Of a stretch of 11,986 nucleotides of DNA, positions 1 to 7,326 are shown in pieces (position 1 is the first letter of the stretch; each line of letters begins with the position of its first letter). The notes beneath the pieces were generated by a model that was given only the letters and a program-made list of their open reading frames with translations, ran no database searches and was not told the origin of the DNA. The position numbers and the translations under genes were made by a program. Source of the stretch: Gammaproteobacteria bacterium (GTDB taxonomy: Bacteria; Pseudomonadota; Gammaproteobacteria; Pseudomonadales; Oleiphilaceae); assembly GCA_003695085.1 (NCBI GenBank), contig RFIV01000168.1:1-11986 (forward strand), read 5' to 3'.

Positions 1-350
<350 letters not shown>

Positions 351-352
<2 letters not shown>

Positions 353-356
353 GAGG
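351..356 (+). promoter_or_regulatory. Strong Shine-Dalgarno AGGAGG for the beta-oxidation enzyme
   Basis: A perfect AGGAGG lies 5 bases before the ATG at 362. It shares its first two bases with the thiolase stop codon TAG, so ribosomes finishing the thiolase reach the next start directly. It fixes the start of the downstream gene. Confidence 0.85.
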
Positions 357-361
357 ATCAC

Positions 362-2515
362 ATGAGCGCCATCCATTATCATCGTGACACCGACGGCATC
401 GTGACCCTGACGCTCGATATGCCCGGCCAGTCAGCCAACACCATGAATGCCGATTTCAGGACCGCCTTTCGGGAAGCCCTGGATCGCCTGCAGGCGGAGA
501 AAGACTCGATCAACGGGATTCTCATCGCCTCAGCCAAAAAAACCTTCTTTGCTGGCGGTGATTTGCGTGAACTTGTTCAGGTTACACCTGAACATGCAGA
601 AACATTCTTCAGGATGTTGCAAACGGGCATCACCGGCCCTCTGCGGGAGCTGGAAACCCTGGGTGTCCCGGTCGCCGCAGCCATCAACGGTGCCGCCCTG
701 GGTGGGGGGCTTGAGCTTGCCCTGGCCTGCCACTACCGCGTGTGCCTGAGCGATCCGAAGATCAAGCTCGGGCTGCCGGAGGTAACACTTGGCCTGCTTC
801 CCGGAGGTGGAGGCTGCTGTCGCTTGCCCCGGCTGCTGGGCATCGAAAAGGCCCTGCCTCTGCTGCTGGAGGGCAAACAGCTGTCACCCCAGGCCGCCCT
901 CAAGGCCGGTATCATCCATGCGCTGGCGGACTCACCGGACGACATGATGGAACAGGCGCGCCAGTGGCTGCTGGCCCACCCCGGTGCCAAACAGCCCTGG
1001 GACGAAAAAGGGTTCAGAATTCCGGGAGGCGATCCGAAGCATCCCAAGGTCGCGCAGATGCTCGCGATCGCCCCGGCCATGCTGCGCAAGAAAACCCGCG
1101 GCTGCTACCCCGCACCCGAGCGGATCATGGCAGCCGTCGTCGAAGGCTGTCAGGTGGACTATGACACCGCACAGCGCATCGAGGGCCGCTACTTTACCGA
1201 ACTGGCCTGTGGACAGGTCTCCAAGAACATGATCGGCACCTTCTGGTTTGGGCTCAATGCGCTGAAGGCCGGCAATAACCGGCCTGACGGACATGAGAAG
1301 AAGACCTTCCGCAAGGTCGGCGTGCTCGGCGCAGGCATGATGGGCAGCGGCATTGCCTATGCCACGGCCATCCGGGGCATCGATGTCGTGCTCAAGGATG
1401 TCTCGCAGGAGAAAGCCGAGAAAGGCAAGGACTACAGCCGCAAGCTGCTGGACAAGAAAGTGGCCCGCGGGCGGATGCCGGCAGACGAAAGAGACGCCGT
1501 TCTGAACCGCATCCAGGCCACCGACAGCGCAGCAGACCTGTCCGGATGTGACCTGATCATCGAAGCCGTATTCGAGGCCAGCGACCTCAAGGCGCAGGTG
1601 ACACGTGAAAGTGAGCCCATGCTGGCAGAAGGCGGCATCTTTGCCTCCAATACCTCGACCATTCCCATCACACAACTCGCCGGGGCCTCTGCACAACCGG
1701 AGAAATTCATTGGGCTGCACTTCTTCTCTCCGGTAGACAAGATGCAGTTGGTCGAGATCATCGTGGGTGAAAAGACCGATGACCAGACGCTGGCCGAAGC
1801 CTTCGACTACGTGTTGCAGATCGGCAAGATACCCATTGTGGTCAATGACAGCCGTGGATTCTTCACCTCCAGGGTGTTCGGGACCTTCATCAACGAAGGC
1901 ATTGCCATGGTCGGAGAAGGTATTCATCCCGCCAGTATCGAGCACGCCGCCCAGTTTGCCGGCATGCCCGTCGGCCCGCTGGCCTTGTCCGACGAAGTCA
2001 GCCTGCGACTGATCACGCATATCCGGGATCAGAGTCGCAAGGATACGGAGGCTCAGGGCGGCACCTGGGGCCCTCACCCCGCCGAGCGCATCGTGGACCT
2101 GATGGTTCAGGAGTACAAGCGCACCGGCAAGGCCGATGGTGCCGGATTCTACGAATACCCGGAAAAGGGCACAAAGTATCTCTGGCCGGAACTGATCGAG
2201 CGCTTCACGGATCCGGATACAGCCGGCAAGGTGGACCTGCAGGATCTCAAGGATCGCTTCCTGTACATTCAGGCCATCGAGTCGGTCCGCTGCATGGAAG
2301 AAGGTGTGCTGCGCTCGGTCATGGATGCCAACATCGGCAGCATTTTCGGCATCGGCTATGCACCCTGGACCGGTGGGGTGCTCCAGTTCATCAACCAGAC
2401 CGGGCCCGCAGAGTTTGTCCGACGGGCTGACGCGCTGGCCGAACGGTTTGGCGAGCGTTTTCAACTCAGCGGCGAACTGCGTCACAAACTGGAGCAAAAT
2501 CAGCTTCTTGAGTGA
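362..2515 (+). CDS. Bifunctional enoyl-CoA hydratase / 3-hydroxyacyl-CoA dehydrogenase (FadJ/FadB-like)
   Basis: A complete 717-residue fusion enzyme, close in length to E. coli FadJ (about 714) and FadB (729). It hydrates enoyl-CoA and oxidises the L-3-hydroxyacyl-CoA product with NAD+ in the cytoplasm; the thiolase just upstream completes the cycle. The N-terminal crotonase domain (about 1-200) has the oxyanion-hole segments FAGGDL (63-68) and GGG (114-116) and both catalytic glutamates, E118 (GGGLE) and E140 (GLPEVTLG). The Rossmann NAD-binding motif GAGMMG is at 323-328. The dehydrogenase has catalytic H453 (GLHFFSPV) and E465, matching H450 and E462 of FadB. Two C-terminal 3HCDH helical regions follow (about 495-600 and 625-715). 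The start is set by AGGAGG 5 bases upstream. All catalytic residues are present, so activity is expected. FadB and FadJ cannot be told apart with certainty by eye; gene order favours the FadIJ type. Confidence 0.95.
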   Translation: MSAIHYHRDTDGIVTLTLDMPGQSANTMNADFRTAFREALDRLQAEKDSINGILIASAKKTFFAGGDLRELVQVTPEHAETFFRMLQTGITGPLRELETLGVPVAAAINGAALGGGLELALACHYRVCLSDPKIKLGLPEVTLGLLPGGGGCCRLPRLLGIEKALPLLLEGKQLSPQAALKAGIIHALADSPDDMMEQARQWLLAHPGAKQPWDEKGFRIPGGDPKHPKVAQMLAIAPAMLRKKTRGCYPAPERIMAAVVEGCQVDYDTAQRIEGRYFTELACGQVSKNMIGTFWFGLNALKAGNNRPDGHEKKTFRKVGVLGAGMMGSGIAYATAIRGIDVVLKDVSQEKAEKGKDYSRKLLDKKVARGRMPADERDAVLNRIQATDSAADLSGCDLIIEAVFEASDLKAQVTRESEPMLAEGGIFASNTSTIPITQLAGASAQPEKFIGLHFFSPVDKMQLVEIIVGEKTDDQTLAEAFDYVLQIGKIPIVVNDSRGFFTSRVFGTFINEGIAMVGEGIHPASIEHAAQFAGMPVGPLALSDEVSLRLITHIRDQSRKDTEAQGGTWGPHPAERIVDLMVQEYKRTGKADGAGFYEYPEKGTKYLWPELIERFTDPDTAGKVDLQDLKDRFLYIQAIESVRCMEEGVLRSVMDANIGSIFGIGYAPWTGGVLQFINQTGPAEFVRRADALAERFGERFQLSGELRHKLEQNQLLE

Positions 2516-2521
2516 CTCCAC

Positions 2522-2541
2522 AGGGGGCCCTTTGGCCCCCT
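2522..2541 (+). terminator. GC-rich hairpin after the beta-oxidation genes, without a clear T-tract
   Basis: Six bases after the stop codon at 2515, an 8-bp perfect stem (2522-2529 with 2534-2541) closes a CTTT loop. The position is right for a transcription terminator and the stem is very stable. The downstream sequence is C-rich rather than T-rich, so it lacks the U-tract of a classical intrinsic terminator. It may instead protect the 3' end or act with Rho. Confidence 0.45.
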
Positions 2542-2601
2542 CCCCGCCCGGGTTCATCCGTTACAAAGAATTCACGCCTGCAACTAGAGCGCGCGGAAAG
2601 G

Positions 2602-2621
2602 ATCACCTACAATCAGGTGAT
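2602..2621 (+). promoter_or_regulatory. Palindrome overlapping a -10-like hexamer upstream of prc
   Basis: Seven-base perfect inverted arms, ATCACCT at 2602-2608 and AGGTGAT at 2615-2621, flank a 6-base spacer. The hexamer TACAAT (2608-2613), five of six matches to the sigma-70 -10 consensus, sits inside. A poor -35 candidate, TAGAGC (2585-2590, three of six matches), is 17 bases upstream. If this is the promoter, transcription starts near 2620 and the palindrome could be an operator. Alternatively it is an RNA hairpin covering the ATG at 2620. The symmetry is seen directly; the function is inferred. Confidence 0.35.
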
Positions 2622-4821
2622 GAATCCGTCAAAAAAGCAAGACAGCTCTATGCGCATCCTTATTGCAATCATCCGCACGAGCCTGCGGGCCGTCGTGACC
2701 ACCGTGGCCCTTTCTGTGTCACTCCCGGCAGCACAGGCACCTGCCTGGCTGCCTGCCGGAACTGCTCAGGCTCTGGCAAAGTCAACCGACACGCTGGCTC
2801 CACCCGAGGCCCTGCGCCCCAGCGCAGACATGCGCCGTGCAGCCCAGGAACTGACGCGTCAGCTGGAGTACGGCCACTATCGGAACATGCGCGTGGATGA
2901 CGCGCTCTCGGAAAAGCTGCTCGACAATTACCTCAAGTGGCTGGATCCCCAGAAGCAGTACTTTCTGGAAGAAGACATTCAGTCCTTCGAGCCGTGGCGC
3001 CGTCTGCTGGACAACATGCTGGTCACCGGTGACCTGGATGCCGGCTTCGAAATCTACAATCGCTATCAGCAACGGGTAGCCGAACGCCTGAACTTCATGC
3101 TGGCAAAGCTCAGGGACGGCAACTGGCAACCCGATTTCAACCGCAACGAAACCCTTGAGCTGGATCGCGAGAAAGCGCCCTGGGCGGCAAGCCGGGCCGA
3201 ACTCGATGATCTGTGGCGCAAGCGGCTGAAGAACGCCATGCTCTCTCAACTGCTGGACGGCAAACAGGACAAGGATATTCGGCAGTCGCTCATCCGCCGC
3301 TACGAAACACAGCTCAAGCGGCTGAGTCAGACCCGGCCCGAAGATGCCTTTCAGGCCTACATGAATGCACTGACCTCACTGTATGACCCGCACACCACAT
3401 ACTTCTCGCCCCGCGTGACAGAGAATTTCAACATCAACATGTCGCTCTCGCTCGAAGGTATCGGGGCTGTCCTGCAATCCGACAACGAGTTTACCAAGGT
3501 GGTGCGCCTCGTCCCTGGCGGGCCTGCGCAAAAGGCCGGTACCCTCAAACCCACGGACCGGATTGTGGGCGTTGGCCAGGGCGATGGCGAGATTCAGAAT
3601 GTCATAGGCTGGCGGCTTGACGAGGTCGTGGATCTCATCCGCGGTCCCAAGAACAGTGTCGTGAAGCTGGAAATTCTCCCGGCCAAGGCCAAGTCCGATA
3701 CCGAAACCCATATCATCAGCATTGTCCGGGACAAGGTGAAGCTGGAAGAACAATCCGCACAGAAACAAACCCTCAAGGTTGAGCGGAACGGTCGTGACTT
3801 CAAGATCGGCATCATCGACATTCCCGCTTTCTATGCCGACTTCCGCGCTATGCAACGGGGAGACAGCGACTACCGAAGTACCACGCGGGACGTTGCCCGA
3901 CTGCTCGACAGCCTCAAACAGGAAGGGATTGACGGGCTGGTGATTGACCTGCGTGACAATGGCGGGGGCGCGCTGAACGAAGCGATCTCGCTCACTGGCC
4001 TGTTCATCCCCTCTGGCCCCACCGTCCAGGTGCGTGCCTCGGACAACCGCGTCCGTGTCTATGACGACCCGGACAATGCCGTCGCCTGGGAAGGCCCTCT
4101 GGTGGTGCTGGTCAACCGGATGAGCGCCTCCGCTTCCGAAATTTTTGCCGCCGCCATTCAGGACTATGGACGCGGCCTGATCGTCGGCGATCAGACCTTT
4201 GGAAAGGGCACCGTACAGACCATTCGCCCGCTCAATCATGGTCAGGTCAAGCTCACGGAAGCCAAGTTCTATCGGGTATCCGGCGGCAGTACCCAACACA
4301 AGGGTGTCCTGCCGGATCTTTACCTGCCCTTCAACATCGACAAGCGCGAAGTCGGGGAGGACGCCCTCCCCAATGCCCTGCCCTGGGATCAGATCTCATC
4401 GGTCTACCATGCACACTACACGCGCTGGAAGCCGGTGATCCCCATACTCAAGGAACGGCATGAGGAGCGCCTGAAAAAGGACCCGATGTTCCAGGCGGTG
4501 CTGGCCGAACAGCGCTGGCTGGAAGCTCAGCGCGATATCCGGACGCTGACACTGAACCTCAATGCACGCAAGGCGGAGGTGGAAAAGCAACAGGCCGAGC
4601 AACTGGCCCTGATCAACATGCGCCGTGCGGCTCAGGGCAAACCCGGGCTCAAAAGCTGGGACGAGTACGAGCAAAGTCAGACCGAGCAACCTGCACACGG
4701 TTCACGCACACCGGCGGAGCAGGATGCCTGGCTGAAGGAAACCGGCCAGATCATCGTGGACTTTCTGACCGACACGCCTCAGCTGGCCGGTCTTGCACCC
4801 CCGCTGACCATGCTGGAGTAG
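2620..4821 (+). CDS. prc: Carboxy-terminal (tail-specific) protease Prc, S41A family
   Basis: A periplasmic serine protease that degrades proteins from their C-terminal tails; E. coli Prc acts on murein hydrolases, and Pseudomonas homologues on the anti-sigma factor MucA. From ATG 2620 it has 733 residues (E. coli 682). ATG 2650 is almost as good: neither has a convincing Shine-Dalgarno, and a possible promoter at 2585-2613 would favour 2650. Residues 11-40 form a signal peptide (basic n-region, hydrophobic core, end LPAAQA). An N-terminal TSP domain follows (about 60-260), then a PDZ domain (about 275-355) and the S41 protease core with S504 in SASASE, K529 in FGKGTVQ and Q533. The Ser-Lys spacing of 25 equals that of E. 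coli S452/K477. The lysine-rich C-terminal part (about 590-733) matches the family's DUF3340 region. The next gene begins 4 bases after the stop, indicating an operon. Confidence 0.94.
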   Translation: MNPSKKQDSSMRILIAIIRTSLRAVVTTVALSVSLPAAQAPAWLPAGTAQALAKSTDTLAPPEALRPSADMRRAAQELTRQLEYGHYRNMRVDDALSEKLLDNYLKWLDPQKQYFLEEDIQSFEPWRRLLDNMLVTGDLDAGFEIYNRYQQRVAERLNFMLAKLRDGNWQPDFNRNETLELDREKAPWAASRAELDDLWRKRLKNAMLSQLLDGKQDKDIRQSLIRRYETQLKRLSQTRPEDAFQAYMNALTSLYDPHTTYFSPRVTENFNINMSLSLEGIGAVLQSDNEFTKVVRLVPGGPAQKAGTLKPTDRIVGVGQGDGEIQNVIGWRLDEVVDLIRGPKNSVVKLEILPAKAKSDTETHIISIVRDKVKLEEQSAQKQTLKVERNGRDFKIGIIDIPAFYADFRAMQRGDSDYRSTTRDVARLLDSLKQEGIDGLVIDLRDNGGGALNEAISLTGLFIPSGPTVQVRASDNRVRVYDDPDNAVAWEGPLVVLVNRMSASASEIFAAAIQDYGRGLIVGDQTFGKGTVQTIRPLNHGQVKLTEAKFYRVSGGSTQHKGVLPDLYLPFNIDKREVGEDALPNALPWDQISSVYHAHYTRWKPVIPILKERHEERLKKDPMFQAVLAEQRWLEAQRDIRTLTLNLNARKAEVEKQQAEQLALINMRRAAQGKPGLKSWDEYEQSQTEQPAHGSRTPAEQDAWLKETGQIIVDFLTDTPQLAGLAPPLTMLE

Positions 4822-4825
4822 ACAC

Positions 4826-5416
4826 GTGAGCTGGCTGGATCGACTGACCCATTGGACCGGGCGCGCAGTAGATCTCGCCCAGACCTCCGCCTCGACATCC
4901 ATCCGGGCCGGCAAGGCCTTGCTGGACAACCCGGAGAAACTGGAGCGCATGGCCCGCGCCGGTCAGTCGTTGAAGGAATTGAGACAGGTGGCAGGTCTGA
5001 CCCTGAGTGAACTGGCGGAAGCCGTGGATCTCAAGGACAAGACCCTGCTCGAAGCGGTTGAAGCCGGGACCGCGACACTCTCGTTTGACCTGATCATGCG
5101 CCTGGCAGCCGTTCTGGCGCGTAACGACCCGATTCCGTTCGTACTCAAGTACACCCGCACATACAATCCCGAAACCTGGAAACTGCTGGAAGAGTGGGGC
5201 ATCGGCCGACTGCCCGTCCAGTACGAGCGCGAAAGGCGCTTCCTGAATATCCTGCGCAGCCGGGATGAGGCGCGCGACCTGTCCGATGCGGACTTCGACA
5301 AGATCCTCGCGTTTACTGAATCCGCCTTTGACATGGCCCTGCACTTTGCCCGACCCGGTGCTGCAGACCCGGCTGACGCTCCCGAGCCGGACAACTCAAA
5401 ACAAACAACAACCTGA
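4826..5416 (+). CDS. Helix-turn-helix (XRE-like) protein of unknown target
   Basis: A 196-residue protein starting with GTG. The start is supported by TGGAG at 4814-4818, 7 bases upstream and inside the end of prc, so translation is probably coupled to prc. Residues about 48-100 read as an XRE/Cro-type helix-turn-helix: LKELRQVAGLTLSELAEAV is the first helix pair, and the following AGTATLSFDLIMRLAAVL gives the usual last helices. The N-terminal 45 residues are helical and amphipathic. The C-terminal part (110-175) is rich in charged and aromatic residues without a motif I recognise, and the tail (176-196) is Pro/Asp-rich and probably disordered. No membrane segment is evident. It is sandwiched between prc and elbB (15-base gap). 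A role as local regulator, perhaps of its own operon, is inference; the DNA target is unknown. Confidence 0.82.
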   Translation: MSWLDRLTHWTGRAVDLAQTSASTSIRAGKALLDNPEKLERMARAGQSLKELRQVAGLTLSELAEAVDLKDKTLLEAVEAGTATLSFDLIMRLAAVLARNDPIPFVLKYTRTYNPETWKLLEEWGIGRLPVQYERERRFLNILRSRDEARDLSDADFDKILAFTESAFDMALHFARPGAADPADAPEPDNSKQTTT

Positions 5417-5417
5417 C

Positions 5418-5424
5418 AGAGGAG
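5418..5424 (+). promoter_or_regulatory. Shine-Dalgarno AGAGGAG for elbB
   Basis: AGAGGAG lies 7 bases before the ATG at 5432, directly after the stop of the helix-turn-helix gene. This fixes the elbB start and supports co-transcription with the upstream genes. Confidence 0.75.
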
Positions 5425-5431
5425 AATCCCA

Positions 5432-6082
5432 ATGACTGATGTCGCTGTAGTGCTTTCAGGCTGCGGATTTCTGGATGGTGCCGAGATTCATGAATCGGTC
5501 CTGACCCTGCTGGCACTCGACACCCACAACCTGAGTTATCAGTGCTATGCCCCGGACAAGCCCCAGATGGATGTTGTCAACCATGCTGCGGGCGAGCCGG
5601 CTGACGAGTCCCGCAATGTGCTGGTTGAAGCCGCACGGATTGCACGGGGCAATATCCGCCCGTTATCGGAGCTTGATCCTGACAGTTACCGTGCCATTGT
5701 GTTCCCCGGGGGCTATGGTGCCGCCAAGAACCTGTGCAATTTTGCGGTGGCCGGTGCAGACATGGTTCTGGATCCGCAGGTTGAGCGGGTCGCCAAGGCC
5801 TTTGCCACGCGCGGCAAGCCTGCCGGCTACATCTGCATAGCGCCGGCCATGATTTCGAGAATCTATCCGCAAGGTGTACGCTGCACAATCGGCACGGATG
5901 AAGGCACGGCCGCAGCCCTGACTGCCATGGGGGCGGAACATGTCGCCTGCCCGGTGGATGATGCCGTGTCGGATGAACGATACAAGGTCGTCAGCACGCC
6001 CGCGTACATGCTTGCCCAACGCATCTCCGAAGCCTCAGCCGGCATTGGCAAGCTCATACAGCAAATCGCGGACTGGCTCTGA
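5432..6082 (+). CDS. elbB: ElbB, DJ-1/PfpI-family glyoxalase-like protein
   Basis: A 216-residue protein, essentially the length of E. coli ElbB (217), with matching blocks throughout. These include the N-terminal VVLSGCGFLDGAEIHE, the central FPGGYGAAKNLCNFA (91-105), the nucleophile-elbow segment YICIAPAM with C135, the IGTDEGTAAALTAMGAEHV stretch, the CPVDDAV segment, and the C-terminal STPAYMLAQRISEASAGIGKL. The family belongs to the class I glutamine-amidotransferase-like (DJ-1/PfpI) superfamily. E. coli ElbB has glyoxalase III-type activity in vitro and was linked to isoprenoid synthesis by genetics, but its physiological role is not settled. A strong AGAGGAG site is 7 bases before the ATG. 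It is the third gene of the prc operon in this window. The identification is firm; the function here is less so. Confidence 0.93.
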   Translation: MTDVAVVLSGCGFLDGAEIHESVLTLLALDTHNLSYQCYAPDKPQMDVVNHAAGEPADESRNVLVEAARIARGNIRPLSELDPDSYRAIVFPGGYGAAKNLCNFAVAGADMVLDPQVERVAKAFATRGKPAGYICIAPAMISRIYPQGVRCTIGTDEGTAAALTAMGAEHVACPVDDAVSDERYKVVSTPAYMLAQRISEASAGIGKLIQQIADWL

Positions 6083-6095
6083 TCGCGCCTGAATA

Positions 6096-6176
6096 TCGCC
6101 TCTGTGTCTAGTTAGATTATTCTAAAACGCCCGTTTAAACTGTCCTCAGAAAACAGGCAGAGAGACACAGAGGCGA
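6096..6176 (+). repeat. Perfect 14-bp inverted repeat spanning the elbB to helical-protein gap
   Basis: The left arm at 6096-6109 (TCGCCTCTGTGTCT) is the exact reverse complement of the right arm at 6163-6176. A 53-base AT-richer loop separates them. The right arm contains AGAGG (6169-6173), the ribosome-binding site of the gene at 6182. In a transcript containing both arms the site would be paired; in a transcript begun inside the loop it would be free. The loop also holds TTAGA/TCTAA arms (6112-6116 and 6121-6125) and an 8-base palindrome GTTTAAAC (6133-6140). The repeat is seen directly; the regulatory role is inference. Confidence 0.8.
6113..6141 (+). promoter_or_regulatory. Weak promoter candidate inside the inverted-repeat loop
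   Basis: TAGATT (6113-6118) and TAAACT (6136-6141) sit 17 bases apart. They match the sigma-70 -35 and -10 consensus at three and four of six positions. The stretch is the most AT-rich part of this gap. A start near 6148 would leave out the left arm of the inverted repeat. The matches are weak and the call rests mostly on position and base composition. Confidence 0.25.
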
Positions 6177-6181
6177 CAACC

Positions 6182-6565
6182 ATGTTGCAAGACAAACTGA
6201 AAGCTCCGGTGGAGCAACTCAACAAGGTACGTGATCTTGTTGAAACCGAAGGCAAGCGCGTCCTGAAACAACTGGGCGCAGATCTGGACCAGAGCCGCAA
6301 CCTGGCCGACGTGGTCGCTCAGTTGCGCGAAAAGAACCCGGATCTGAAGACCCTGTCCTACAACCTGGACGCGGCCACCTATGACCTGCGCAACCGTCTG
6401 GTCTGGAACACCCGCATGATGGCAGCTTACTCCAGGCTGCAGGCCGAAAAGGCGCTGGACACCAAGGTCAAGCCCCAGATCCAGGCCTATACCGAGCAAC
6501 TGGAAAGCCAGCTCAAGACGCTGCGCGAAAAGGCTGAGTCGGTAGCCGAAAAGTTCACGCACTAA
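6182..6565 (+). CDS. Small all-helical protein of unknown function
   Basis: A 127-residue protein that I do not recognise. The start is supported by AGAGG 8 bases upstream. Nearly the whole chain reads as amphipathic alpha-helix: residues 1-50 and about 85-125 have heptad-like spacing of Leu/Val with abundant Lys, Glu and Gln. A middle stretch with several Tyr, Asn and one Trp (about 54-84) separates them. There is no cysteine, signal peptide, membrane segment or metal-binding motif. The composition resembles phasins and other small coiled-coil proteins that coat granules or form cytoplasmic bundles, but no diagnostic motif supports that label. It has its own spacer of 99 bases after elbB, a perfect inverted repeat around its ribosome-binding site, and a strong intrinsic terminator, so it may form a separate and well-expressed transcription unit. 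Confidence 0.8.
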   Translation: MLQDKLKAPVEQLNKVRDLVETEGKRVLKQLGADLDQSRNLADVVAQLREKNPDLKTLSYNLDAATYDLRNRLVWNTRMMAAYSRLQAEKALDTKVKPQIQAYTEQLESQLKTLREKAESVAEKFTH

Positions 6566-6600
6566 ACCCCGCGTTTACTGAGAGCTAGAGTGAACGTTTC

Positions 6601-6623
6601 GCCCCCCAAAAGGGGGCTTTTTT
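6601..6623 (+). terminator. Intrinsic (Rho-independent) terminator
   Basis: A CCCCC/GGGGG stem (6603-6607 with 6612-6616) closes an AAAA loop. An uninterrupted run of six T follows at 6618-6623. It lies 36 bases after the stop of the small helical protein and ends the plus-strand block that starts at prc. On the minus strand there is no T-run after the hairpin, so it should not serve the converging msrA gene well. Confidence 0.88.
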
Positions 6624-6648
6624 GTGCCTGGTTTTCGGACTTGCCCGT

Positions 6649-7272
6649 TTAGCTACCGGGGCACATCACGCCATTGAATTTCAGCCCGCAATATCCGTTC
6701 GGGTTCTTGTGCAAATACTGCTGATGGTACGCCTCGGCGTAGTAAAAGGCAGGGTCCCTGCGTATTTCTGTCGTGATGCTCCCGCGCCCGGCTTGCGCCA
6801 GTGCGTGCTGGTAACGATCACGTGACGCTTCGGCCACAGCCCGGTCATCTTCCGTGTCCACATAGATGGTGCTACGGTACTGGGTGCCAATGTCATTGCC
6901 TTGGCGCATGCCACTTGTCGGGTCATGATTCTCCCAGAAGCACTTCAGCAAGGATTCCAACGATACCTCTGAGGGGTCGTAGACCACACGTACCACTTCC
7001 GCGTGACCCGTACGGCCTGAGCAGACTTCTTCGTAAGTCGGATTGCGCGTGATTCCACCCGCATACCCGACAGCGGTGGTCCAGACGCCGGGCAGCTGCC
7101 AGAACAAACGTTCAGCCCCCCAGAAACAGCCCATGCCCAGGCGCACCTCCCGAAGATGGTCAGGAAACGGCGGTCTGAGCGGGTGATTCAGAACAGCATG
7201 CAACTCCCCGGGATCAATGGGCTCGTCCCGCCCCGGCAAGGCTTCTTTCTCGGTGGGTAATCGATCTTTCAT
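6649..7272 (-). CDS. msrA: Peptide-methionine (S)-S-oxide reductase MsrA
   Basis: A 207-residue cytoplasmic enzyme (E. coli 212) that reduces methionine-S-sulfoxide in proteins and free methionine using thioredoxin. The catalytic Cys is C49 in MGCFWGAERLFW. The two recycling cysteines, C195 (NPNGYCGL) and C204 (near the C-terminus), match the three-cysteine E. coli type (C51, C198, C206). Other conserved blocks are GYAGG (69-73), NPTYEEVCSG, GHAEVVRVVYDP, FWENHDPT and GNDIGTQYRS. The N-terminal extension with ALPGRDEPI is also characteristic of the E. coli-type subfamily. The start has a strong site, AGGAG inside GGAGAGGAGA (plus-strand 7278-7287), 6 bases from the ATG. The metallophosphoesterase gene upstream ends 54 bases before it, suggesting a two-gene operon. 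Confidence 0.97.
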   Translation of the reverse strand: MKDRLPTEKEALPGRDEPIDPGELHAVLNHPLRPPFPDHLREVRLGMGCFWGAERLFWQLPGVWTTAVGYAGGITRNPTYEEVCSGRTGHAEVVRVVYDPSEVSLESLLKCFWENHDPTSGMRQGNDIGTQYRSTIYVDTEDDRAVAEASRDRYQHALAQAGRGSITTEIRRDPAFYYAEAYHQQYLHKNPNGYCGLKFNGVMCPGS

Positions 7273-7326
7273 GGCACTCTCCTCTCCAGAGTTCCATGAT
7301 GGCGCAGTTTGGCAGGCCTGTACAGA

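Noticed and set aside
932..2557. A 541-codon open frame on the minus strand opposite the beta-oxidation gene
   Set aside because: It is an antisense shadow of a GC-rich, strongly conserved enzyme gene. Its translation shows no recognisable domain and is rich in shadow-type residues, and the plus-strand frame has all catalytic motifs.
2512..2619. GTG at 2512 as the start of prc
   Set aside because: It would overlap the stop of the preceding gene and translate the GC-rich hairpin, placing 46 unrelated residues before a normal signal peptide.
3376..4299. A 307-codon minus-strand open frame opposite prc
   Set aside because: It lies entirely within the PDZ and protease core of prc, has no supporting ribosome-binding site or domain, and is explained by codon bias on the other strand.
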